Position numbers and translations under genes: made by a program. 26,404 bases of DNA from a virus, in the IMG/VR virus record IMGVR_UViG_3300007616_000008, positions 1-26,404 of that record. The stretch is one strand, 5' to 3'. How positions within the stretch are numbered: position 1 is the stretch's first letter; every line of letters begins with the position of its first letter. Under the pieces are notes generated by a model that made no database searches, was not told the origin of the DNA, and worked only from the letters and a program-made list of their open reading frames with translations. Below are positions 11,957-18,585 of this stretch, one piece after another.

Positions 11957-14725
11957 CTACCAGTCGAACGCTGAGTTTTCCTCCTTGGTCTTATGGCTAT
12001 CGTCGAAATCTGGCGACTCTACAGTGTCTTCTTCGTCTCCAAACTCGACCGTGGTGTCTGAGTCATCATCGTCATCGAAAGCCGGAGAGCCACCTCCTCC
12101 ACCGCTTAGAACGGACTGCTCCTTGGTACCAGTCTTCAGCTCGCGCCACGTATAATCTAACTCGCCAACGATAGCTGACGTAGGCTGCTTAAGACACTGC
12201 TGAATATGCTTACTCACGTCCATCTCATACCCGTCTGGTAGCTCCTGAGCAGTCCATGGAAGAGCAATCACATCAACCATCGGAAGTCCTTCAGGCGTCG
12301 AGTCTACATATATCAGCCACGGGTCGTCGCCAACGCCCCAGTCATACCTATCCACATACTTGTTCACGTGACGGACTGCTCGCGGCATCGGGCGGTTTGG
12401 ATACTCGTCTACTGGCTTGTTAATAGTCGACGGAATCCCGATAGCTTCGACTCCGTGTTTGAAGCTCCTGATGTCATGAACCTGTTGCTGAACGTAATCA
12501 GAAATCTCGTCGAAACCCTGTGCTTTTAGAACGAGCTCAATGAACGTCTTTTGGATTTCTTTTGCGAGCGATGGTGTATCGGACCGCTGAGACTCCATAC
12601 CGACAGTATCAATCTTATCCACTTCTTTGCCCTCCTTCCAGATAATCCAGCCAGCGTATCGCTTCTTTGAGCCAGCTTGGAAGAACCGCCTGTAAAGCTT
12701 CTCGAACTCATACTGCCAAAGGTGATTCTCGTGGTCCGGAAGTTTATGCGGCATTTCGCTAAGGTCGACATAAGGATGGTCCTCAGGTATGCCAAATTCG
12801 TCCGCTATGGGGGACATCTTCGCGTTGAGGCTCTCCTCAAGGGCCAAGCCCCGTTCGATGACCTCGTCACGCTCAGGCATACTCTCAGAAGCGTCTTTTA
12901 GCTCCAGCATCAGCGAGTCAGTGTCGCCGTAGATGACCGGATATCCGTCGTCTTCAATCTGCTGAACACCGTACCACTGAACAAACCGAGATGAAGCCGT
13001 GATGGAATCGCCCATACCATCTGCTGACAGTCTGAAATACTGATTATCTGAAACCCCGAAAAAGGAGTTCATAATAACCTTCACTGCCCGCTGCTGGTTG
13101 TCATACCGGCCGTACTCAGCATCATCTGGGTCGAAGCTATTTCGTATTTCCTTTAGCTCCTCGCGCTCGAAGAACAGCAGCTTAAGATACTTAGGCAGGA
13201 TGCCCTCCTTATCTAGATTGAAGCCCATGCAGGTCCCTTCGCCAAGCTCCCAACCAATGTCATCCCACGTGATGTCTCCGCTGACTGACTCATAGTTTAG
13301 CGGCATATCTGGGACAATGACATCCGCCTCATCCGGGTCAGTCGTCATAGTCTCCTTACTGATGTTACAAGTGATGATAGAGGACGGATACAGACTCTTC
13401 AGGTCCACTACTCCGACATAATCCTTCACACCTTGACTCGGAGGCATAACGAACCCGCCTGAAATCTCGCCAACCTCATCGTTATTGGTATCGGGTAAGA
13501 TTTCATTCCGGCCCCGGTGCTTAAACAGATAACCTTCGCACTCTTTCATCGTCGAGCCGACTGAGTAAATCGGAATAGAACATATCTCAGCTACCTGAAA
13601 CCAAAACTGCATCATGGCTTGGACATCATCCAATGCTACGCATAGCTGGACGTCGACGACGTTGTACGCCATGAACATGGACCGGTCTTTGTCATAGGAA
13701 TTATCGTCGCCTTTGACCTTACCAAGTCCGAGCATATCATGACTGATGTAATCTAAGCTCCAGGACTCCATGTTGCCATACAGAATCTTCTGCATCGCCG
13801 TCATCATGTCAACTGCTGGCATTCCTGGGACAAATCTCTCAATCATCCAGCCACCAACTGAACCTGTATCCGAAAGCGCGTGGACGTTTAGGTCTTCGTT
13901 GTCGCGGATACGATTAACGAGATACTCGTGGTCGAACTGGACATAGTTCCACCCAGTAACTACATCGGGCCGCTTCTCCTGAATATATCGAACATATCCT
14001 TCAAGCAGCGATGTTTCATCGGCAAACCGCTTGAACGTAATAGGAGCTTCAGTGTACTCCTCCTTCTTGTCGTACCCTTCCCAGTGGTCCTCGATGTGAC
14101 CTCGAATCTGGCCAGGGTCAACCAACCTTTCTGGGTCTAAGCAAAACAGCGTGTACTCGTCATCAAACGTATCATAACAAGTGATGGCTTGAACAACATT
14201 AGGAGCCTCCTCAGAGAAATCGTCTGTGAAGACTTCTGGAACTTCAGTTTCGATGTCAGCTATACAAATCCGAGGCTCAATCGGCTCCTCGACATCTGCT
14301 GCATCTACGTCTTCGACCTCAGTAATCTTAACACTGGACTCATCTGGAACACGGACATATCCCGACAGTCCATAGTCAGCAGTACAACGTCGCTCATACT
14401 TTAGGTCAGACTCATACCGTTGGTCTTCTGGATACTCATCAGCAATGTCCTTCAAATCGCTATGCGAACTAACTACAACCTGAAGCAAACGGACATCATC
14501 GTAAGATTCATATCCTGCTCTGACATCTACTATCTTATCCTGTAGCTCCTCTGGAAGTGATTCAGGAGGCTTAGCAGACTCTGGAATGAACATATACGGC
14601 TCAGTGTCATAGATGTCCTTGACTACTCGCCTCCCGTCACGTGTTCGCCCAACCATCTTGACGATAATCTCCCCATCGTCATCATAGGTCAGGTCAGTAA
14701 CCCGAACTAAATCTTTCTCGCCCAT
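11957..14725 (-). CDS. polB: Family B DNA polymerase with 3'-5' exonuclease
   Basis: This is the replicative polymerase. All family B motifs are present in 922 residues. The exonuclease motifs are DIE (157-159), GWNYVQFD (258-265) and YNVVD (354-358). The polymerase motifs are A, DLKSLYPSS (441-449); B, KVIMNSFFG (549-557); and C, YGDTDS (599-604). Motif B has Phe-Phe where Ser-x-Tyr-Gly is common. A glycine-rich and acidic linker (about residues 865-910) ends in NSAFDW, the same type of tail as on RfcL, likely a PCNA-binding peptide. The ATG at 14725 is about 30 nt from a TATA element. It is a single-gene unit and no intein or insertion is visible. Confidence 0.97.
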   Translation of the reverse strand: MGEKDLVRVTDLTYDDDGEIIVKMVGRTRDGRRVVKDIYDTEPYMFIPESAKPPESLPEELQDKIVDVRAGYESYDDVRLLQVVVSSHSDLKDIADEYPEDQRYESDLKYERRCTADYGLSGYVRVPDESSVKITEVEDVDAADVEEPIEPRICIADIETEVPEVFTDDFSEEAPNVVQAITCYDTFDDEYTLFCLDPERLVDPGQIRGHIEDHWEGYDKKEEYTEAPITFKRFADETSLLEGYVRYIQEKRPDVVTGWNYVQFDHEYLVNRIRDNEDLNVHALSDTGSVGGWMIERFVPGMPAVDMMTAMQKILYGNMESWSLDYISHDMLGLGKVKGDDNSYDKDRSMFMAYNVVDVQLCVALDDVQAMMQFWFQVAEICSIPIYSVGSTMKECEGYLFKHRGRNEILPDTNNDEVGEISGGFVMPPSQGVKDYVGVVDLKSLYPSSIITCNISKETMTTDPDEADVIVPDMPLNYESVSGDITWDDIGWELGEGTCMGFNLDKEGILPKYLKLLFFEREELKEIRNSFDPDDAEYGRYDNQQRAVKVIMNSFFGVSDNQYFRLSADGMGDSITASSRFVQWYGVQQIEDDGYPVIYGDTDSLMLELKDASESMPERDEVIERGLALEESLNAKMSPIADEFGIPEDHPYVDLSEMPHKLPDHENHLWQYEFEKLYRRFFQAGSKKRYAGWIIWKEGKEVDKIDTVGMESQRSDTPSLAKEIQKTFIELVLKAQGFDEISDYVQQQVHDIRSFKHGVEAIGIPSTINKPVDEYPNRPMPRAVRHVNKYVDRYDWGVGDDPWLIYVDSTPEGLPMVDVIALPWTAQELPDGYEMDVSKHIQQCLKQPTSAIVGELDYTWRELKTGTKEQSVLSGGGGGSPAFDDDDDSDTTVEFGDEEDTVESPDFDDSHKTKEENSAFDW

Positions 14726-14729
14726 ACTA

Positions 14730-14759
14730 CACTAACTTAGTGAGTATAAAAATATAAAT
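14730..14759 (-). promoter_or_regulatory. polB promoter with palindrome at the start site
   Basis: The minus strand has ATTTATAT (14752-14759) about 30 nt before the ATG and a second TTTTATAC (14743-14750). Between TATA and ATG lies the palindrome CACTAA-C-TTAGTG (14730-14742), about where transcription should begin. It does not carry the common 15-bp box. Confidence 0.55.
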
Positions 14760-14780
14760 CCAACGGAAAACAGTTCGCTC

Positions 14781-14912
14781 TTACAATCGCGTCTTCCACC
14801 AAATCAGCACTATAGGGACCCCGATAGCGATTGCTGATTCTTCAGCAGGGAACCCGAGCCAAACAGCCATGAGCCAATACAACACGAACATGATAGTTCC
14901 GAGTGGTATCAT
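14781..14912 (-). CDS. Small membrane protein, 43 aa
   Basis: From ATG 14912 to TAA 14781 the frame reads MIPLGTIMFVLYWLMAVWLG, then FPAEES, then a second hydrophobic run (AIAIGVPIVLIWW). This gives a likely two-span hairpin. The ATG overlaps the preceding stop as ATGA. Function unknown; the small size and two spans would also fit a holin-like protein, but nothing else supports that. Confidence 0.7.
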   Translation of the reverse strand: MIPLGTIMFVLYWLMAVWLGFPAEESAIAIGVPIVLIWWKTRL

Positions 14913-15406
14913 CCGGTAGTGATTCCTTTTTTGACGTGCCCGCACTCATTACACTCCCAACGCGGCGCACTGGTAGCGGAGTTCTTTCGCTTCTTACCGA
15001 GCGATTCCCAATCGTCAGCACCACATTCCGAGCAACCACCCTCGCACTCCTCGCAAATCGTGGCAACGTAACTTCCGGTCTTCGTAACCAGCTTGCCTGC
15101 TGGAACACACTTCTCGCACTTCTCGCACGCCGACAGCCCGTTTTCTAAGAGCATCTCGCTCATGACACCCTTGACGTATTTTTCATCGGGCTCGTCCGGA
15201 ATTTTCTCCTCTGGCAGCTTGATTAGCTCTTCGTCGCACCACTTCGTCAGCTTATCAGCCTGTCGCCAGCGCCCGTACTTCTTGTCGTCTTTGTCCGGGA
15301 TAATGTGGACGTACCATCCCGAGCCGACGGAGTAACTATCCACATTAACGCTCTTAATGATGATGCCCTGTTCGCGGTCAACAACTGGTAGTTCGAGTTC
15401 GCTCAT
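14909..15406 (-). CDS. Cysteine-rich zinc-ribbon protein, 165 aa
   Basis: The C-terminal half has many paired cysteines (CEKCEKC, ICEECEGGCSECG, WECNECG), enough for two or three zinc ribbons. The last ribbon resembles transposon-type or TFIIS-like ends. The N-terminal half (ELPVVDREQGIIIKSVNVDS, GWYVHIIPDKDD) is strand-rich and unrecognised. GAGGAGG lies 8 nt before ATG 15406 with a boxed promoter upstream. A nucleic-acid-binding role is likely. Confidence 0.8.
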   Translation of the reverse strand: MSELELPVVDREQGIIIKSVNVDSYSVGSGWYVHIIPDKDDKKYGRWRQADKLTKWCDEELIKLPEEKIPDEPDEKYVKGVMSEMLLENGLSACEKCEKCVPAGKLVTKTGSYVATICEECEGGCSECGADDWESLGKKRKNSATSAPRWECNECGHVKKGITTG

Positions 15407-15444
15407 TCTTACTTCCTCCTCAACTAAACTATACAGTGGTATGC

Positions 15445-15467
15445 ATATAAACCTGTTGATATCAATA
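15445..15467 (-). promoter_or_regulatory. Boxed promoter
   Basis: Minus-strand TTTATAT (15445-15451) is preceded by the box (plus-strand CTGTTGATATCAATA, 15453-15467) containing the palindrome TTGATATCAA. It drives the gene starting at 15406 with a GAGGAGG leader. Confidence 0.75.
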
Positions 15468-15480
15468 CTTCAAAACTGCT

Positions 15481-15759
15481 TCAATACAACGTTTTTTGCT
15501 TTCGCATTTTTCGTTCTGCTTCACGTCGGCGCTTCTTCTCTCGGCGCTTCTTTCGGAATTCTGCTTCTGGGTCTTTGATTGGCCCCGTCTCCTCTCGCTC
15601 ACCGCAGGCGCGCTCATGACGACTCACGTTGAGCTTGTCTGACTCCGTTAAGTCTTCGACTTCATTCGCCGTCGCCCCGCAATGGCGACAATTTGGCTCG
15701 CAATCGTGGTCTTCGCCTATACCGAACTTTTCGCCACAGTGAGCACAAGTCGTTTGCAT
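15481..15759 (-). CDS. Zinc-ribbon protein with basic C-terminus, 92 aa
   Basis: CAHCG and CRHCG form a ribbon in the first 27 residues, with DHDCEPNC between them. The last 25 residues are a Lys/Arg-rich helix (RKKRREKKRRREAERKMRK), likely to bind nucleic acid. The start is ATG 15759, because GGAGAT lies upstream; a TTG at 15774 would overlap that site. It is a single-gene unit with a boxed promoter. Confidence 0.8.
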   Translation of the reverse strand: MQTTCAHCGEKFGIGEDHDCEPNCRHCGATANEVEDLTESDKLNVSRHERACGEREETGPIKDPEAEFRKKRREKKRRREAERKMRKQKTLY

Positions 15760-15795
15760 CTTTCTTATCTCCAATTAGATATTGTGGCGTATTAG

Positions 15796-15818
15796 ATATA
15801 AACCTGTTGATTTCAAGA
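15796..15818 (-). promoter_or_regulatory. Boxed promoter
   Basis: Minus-strand TTTATAT (15796-15802) is preceded by the box (plus-strand CTGTTGATTTCAAGA, 15804-15818). It drives the gene starting at 15759 and lies 3 nt past the stop of the 56-residue gene. Confidence 0.7.
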
Positions 15819-15820
15819 CT

Positions 15821-15991
15821 TCATGATTGCCTATACTTCTGGAGACAATTCTGGCACATTTCACTTTCCGGGACTGGCATATGGCCCTCATGACCCCAAG
15901 TATCAGTTTCCCAGCGCCCGCATAGCGTCTGTCCTTTTTCTTGGCTAACTATGTGGACTTTATGCGTGTGGTTATGACGGAAACACTTCAT
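15821..15991 (-). CDS. Small zinc-binding protein, 56 aa
   Basis: From ATG 15991 to TGA 15821 the frame reads MKCFRHNHTHKVHIV... with TLCGRWETD and MCQNCLQKY near the end. This CGRW..CxxC pattern is familiar from small haloarchaeal proteins, but I cannot name a family. AAGGA lies 7 nt upstream of the ATG. It follows the 126-residue gene after a 19-nt gap and is probably in its operon. Confidence 0.75.
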   Translation of the reverse strand: MKCFRHNHTHKVHIVSQEKGQTLCGRWETDTWGHEGHMPVPESEMCQNCLQKYRQS

Positions 15992-16010
15992 CGTTTAATC
16001 CTTCATGTAA

Positions 16011-16391
16011 TCAGCTGGCAGGCCACCGCCTAACATCTCGTGGCCCGTCACAATGATAGCCCTTACTGGACTCTCCGTTCTTGCATCGCCCGTCTTTCTT
16101 CCACTCAACACTGTAGTCCTTCTGCATCATCGTCTGCTTCAGACGACGCGCTTGGTTTCGCAGCGTCATATTGTTTGCTCGGTACTCGTACGAGATTTCG
16201 ACTCCTGCTGGCTGTTTGCCCGAGCCATCGTGGAGGACCACGTCGACAGCGTAAGTGGACACATCAGATGACTTCGCATCTTCGAGGACGTATGCAGCAT
16301 AGTCGTCTTCAGGCGGCTCTGGGTCGTATGATTCGTTAATCGAACTCTTACTGTCCTTCTCTGCGTCGATGATTTGCGTGGATGCACTCAT
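16011..16391 (-). CDS. Hypothetical protein, 126 aa
   Basis: It has a disordered acidic N-terminus of about 45 residues, a strand region (STYAVDVVLHDGSG, GVEISYEYRANN), then a basic helix (TLRNQARRLKQTMMQ) and a Cys-containing tail (GRCKNG, YHCDGP). The family is not recognised. GAGGAAC lies before ATG 16391 and a boxed promoter lies upstream. Confidence 0.75.
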   Translation of the reverse strand: MSASTQIIDAEKDSKSSINESYDPEPPEDDYAAYVLEDAKSSDVSTYAVDVVLHDGSGKQPAGVEISYEYRANNMTLRNQARRLKQTMMQKDYSVEWKKDGRCKNGESSKGYHCDGPRDVRRWPAS

Positions 16392-16429
16392 TCTAAGTTC
16401 CTCCTCAAGTAAACAAAACAGTGGTACAC

Positions 16430-16452
16430 ATATATATCTGTTGATATCAATA
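16430..16452 (-). promoter_or_regulatory. Boxed promoter
   Basis: Minus-strand ATATATAT (16430-16437) is preceded by the box (plus-strand CTGTTGATATCAATA, 16438-16452), identical to the one at 15453-15467. T runs just upstream (minus-strand TTTTCCGTTTTT, about 16457-16468) may terminate the preceding unit. Confidence 0.75.
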
Positions 16453-16480
16453 CTACAAAAACGGAAAATGAGCTACTAAC

Positions 16481-16540
16481 TCAGAACTCAGCGCGACGTC
16501 GCCGGAAGGAATCGAAGCTCACACCACCAGCACCATTAGA
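16481..16540 (-). pseudogene. Orphan C-terminal fragment of the Cas4/RecB-like nuclease gene
   Basis: The minus strand encodes SNGAGGVSFDSFRRRRAEF followed by TGA, starting one base past the stop of the endonuclease gene. The intact nuclease at 17376-18197 ends SANGAGGIDYTGYKRRRAKF. Eleven of 19 aligned residues are identical and several others are conservative. There is no start codon, so it cannot be expressed alone. Upstream of both copies the nucleotides TTGTAGT are identical (plus-strand ACTACAA at 16541-16547 and 17442-17448). I read it as the original gene end, displaced by the endonuclease insertion. Confidence 0.8.
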
Positions 16541-16541
16541 A

Positions 16542-17285
16542 CTACAAGTCCTCGATAGCTTTAGCACGTTTGTCCCAATCGTAATGGGCATCAGAAGGAA
16601 GTTTTGCTCCGATAACAACATATCTCCAATCAGATTCTAAAACCGTTTTAGCTTTACTAATAGCATCCTCATCGACCCAATATTCGCCTTTCAACTCAAT
16701 AATTATTTGATGATTTGGTAATACAAAATCCGGGTAATACTTTCGGCCATCATCATACTCAAACGTTACACCTTCATACTGATATTCAATCTCAGAATCT
16801 TGTAAGAGCCTACCAAATTTACGCTCCCAATCTGACCGCGTAAAATGACCTAATTTATCATCAAACATCCACTTAGCTTCAGGCGGCTCTCGACCTTTCA
16901 AAGATTCGCTAATCTTCTGTTTAGTTTCATTGGATAGCTCTCGTGTAGTACCGAACATCGGATTTAACTTTCCACTATTATCCCGAAGTTTACCCATCTC
17001 CGAAGCGTGTTTCCTAACTTTTTCTGCTCCAGCAGCTCCGATATTCTCCTCTAAACTTCTTCCAGTTCGTCGTTTAGACTGAGCTTTGTTATAACACTCT
17101 CTTTGACAGTACCAATTATCACCGAAAATTTCTAATTGGCTCTCGTACTCTTTTTCAACTGTTCCGCACCACTCACATTTAACTTCAACAAGTGCTAACG
17201 ACTCATTATGAATTTGAGCATGATGATTTTTCATCCCATTCTCCGTAGCACAACCTTTCCCGCAGGTAGGACATGAAACTGACAT
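16542..17285 (-). CDS. Homing-type endonuclease: zinc finger, NUMOD3-like, PD-(D/E)XK
   Basis: The 247-residue protein has a C2H2 finger (C5, C8, H21 or H22, H26), a further Cys-rich knuckle (CEWCG, WYCQREC), and a NUMOD3-like stretch (GKLNPMFG, LSNETKQKISESLKG). A VSR/EDxHD-like nuclease core follows: W153-E154, YPDF with D186, and IELKG with E197 and K199. The start is ATG 17285; a TTG at 17300 is less likely. The gene is AT-rich relative to its neighbours. Its stop TTG-TAG is formed from host-gene sequence at the insertion point (16541-16547). Confidence 0.87.
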   Translation of the reverse strand: MSVSCPTCGKGCATENGMKNHHAQIHNESLALVEVKCEWCGTVEKEYESQLEIFGDNWYCQRECYNKAQSKRRTGRSLEENIGAAGAEKVRKHASEMGKLRDNSGKLNPMFGTTRELSNETKQKISESLKGREPPEAKWMFDDKLGHFTRSDWERKFGRLLQDSEIEYQYEGVTFEYDDGRKYYPDFVLPNHQIIIELKGEYWVDEDAISKAKTVLESDWRYVVIGAKLPSDAHYDWDKRAKAIEDL

Positions 17286-17286
17286 T

Positions 17287-17354
17287 TTGTCTGCGCCCAA
17301 AAGAATATACTTACGGAACTAATAAAATCGTTTGGGCGGGATTGTCTGCGCCCA
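17287..17354 (-). repeat. Pair of 13-bp direct repeats around the endonuclease promoter
   Basis: TTGTCTGCGCCCA occurs at 17287-17299 and again at 17342-17354 (plus strand), 55 bp apart. The first ends 2 bases before the endonuclease ATG. AT-rich TATA-like sequence lies between them (17301-17327). The distal copy also pairs with TGGGCG at 17333-17338, giving a 6-bp stem just past the nuclease stop. This could be an operator pair, a terminator, or a duplication scar. Confidence 0.45.
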
Positions 17355-17375
17355 CAGATTTTCCGCCTATCTTAC

Positions 17376-18197
17376 TCAGAACTTAGCTCGTCTTCGTTTG
17401 TAGCCTGTATAATCTATACCGCCGGCTCCATTTGCAGAAGCACTACAATATCCTTGATAATCGCACCAGTAGCACTTACTCTCCTCTGGGTCTGGGTCGA
17501 ACTGGTCACGCTGAATGTCTTGGCACAGACTCTTAGCGTGCCGTATCATCTCGTTCCAGTTCTCGTCATTCGGCTCCAGTCCCCGGACCTTACCTTCTTT
17601 GAGGTACACGAACCGAATCTTTTCTGGAGGCTCCCCATACAGCTTTTGATAGCCTTTCATATAGACGGAACCTTGGACAATCTCGGCTTCTTCGCGGACA
17701 CTGCCAGTTTTCCAGTCCCAAATCTCCCCGTTCTCTGTGATACAGTCGATGTATCCGAGGAACTTGGCTTTGATGTCAGGCCGTCCGAGCGTAAACTCGA
17801 ACTTAGGTTCGAGCGCGCGAATAGCACACTCCGGCCTCATTTCAGCTACATACTTGGAACAGGTCTCCAAGCAATTGATACCGCGGTCCCAGAGTTCATC
17901 TTCGACTTGTGGGTTCCATTCCCGAAACTCTTTCACCAAGTCCTGGCGTAGCTGATTCTGCGGACGTGGGTGAGACTGCCAACGGTCTCGTCCAAGCACG
18001 TTCTCGATTGACTCGTGAACTGCTGAACCGAGCTCGAGGTATCCTTTGCCTTCCTTAGTGCCATCAAGGCCATGAATCTTGTAATACTTGAACTGAGCCG
18101 GACAGTTTTTGTGTGTCTTTACTGAGCTGGCTGACAATCTGAAGATTGAATCAGATTCGTCTTCTAGCTCTTTCTCGTCTTCCCATGCGTAACTCAT
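17376..18197 (-). CDS. Cas4/RecB-like PD-(D/E)XK exonuclease with Fe-S cysteines
   Basis: The 273-residue protein has the PDDEXK_1 plan: SASSVKTHKNCPAQFKYY with C32, LELGSAVHESI (active-site His), GYIDCI with D151, WDWKTG with D161 and K163, and Q175-x3-Y179. C242, C245 and C251 near the end join C32 as a likely Fe-S cluster set. It probably processes DNA ends in recombination with RadA or the Sak4-like ATPase. The last 20 or so codons are AT-richer than the body and differ from the GC-richer orphan end at 16481-16540, so this tail seems to have come with the endonuclease. The ATG overlaps the preceding stop as ATGA. Confidence 0.9.
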   Translation of the reverse strand: MSYAWEDEKELEDESDSIFRLSASSVKTHKNCPAQFKYYKIHGLDGTKEGKGYLELGSAVHESIENVLGRDRWQSHPRPQNQLRQDLVKEFREWNPQVEDELWDRGINCLETCSKYVAEMRPECAIRALEPKFEFTLGRPDIKAKFLGYIDCITENGEIWDWKTGSVREEAEIVQGSVYMKGYQKLYGEPPEKIRFVYLKEGKVRGLEPNDENWNEMIRHAKSLCQDIQRDQFDPDPEESKCYWCDYQGYCSASANGAGGIDYTGYKRRRAKF

Positions 18198-18583
18198 TGT
18201 TCTTCGACTAACCTCGCGTATGCTATCACTAGCGGATTGTACACCTTACCGGCTAATGAGACTGCATCAGGAGCCATGAACAGAATTACATCCTCAGGAA
18301 TACCAGGACTCATCTTAATCGGACGGCCCTTGAATCCGCTCGGATGCAACATTGCATTAACCTCAGCCATCTTTTCCATCAGCTCATTATGCGTCACTGG
18401 ATGCATATAGAACTGACACTTATCAGGGCTCACACCACGCATACTAATAGCGTGTATTAGGTCCGTAAGGACGTCTGTGAGCTGCTCCGTGGAATCGACT
18501 TGAGCAGGACCCTTCATGCCGTCTAAAGCGTCGTACTCTAACACTCCTTGAACGACAGCCTCCATGTCCACTGCTGAAGACAT
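18194..18583 (-). CDS. Hypothetical protein in the replication operon, 129 aa
   Basis: A mostly helical N-terminal half (TEQLTDVLTDLIHAISMRG) is followed by QFYMHPVTHNELMEKMAEVN and a strand region (VILFMAPDAVSLAGKVYN). I do not recognise the family. It starts 2 nt after the RFC small-subunit stop, with GGAG upstream. Its stop overlaps the nuclease start as ATGA. Co-translation suggests a role with the clamp loader or nuclease. Confidence 0.8.
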   Translation of the reverse strand: MSSAVDMEAVVQGVLEYDALDGMKGPAQVDSTEQLTDVLTDLIHAISMRGVSPDKCQFYMHPVTHNELMEKMAEVNAMLHPSGFKGRPIKMSPGIPEDVILFMAPDAVSLAGKVYNPLVIAYARLVEEQ

Positions 18584-18585
18584 CG

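Noticed and set aside
16542-17448. A group I intron or intein carrying the endonuclease, to explain the duplicated nuclease tail.
   Set aside because: The upstream nuclease gene is complete with its own stop codon and the endonuclease is in no shared frame. No intein splice residues or intron-like core were recognised, so nothing needs splicing.
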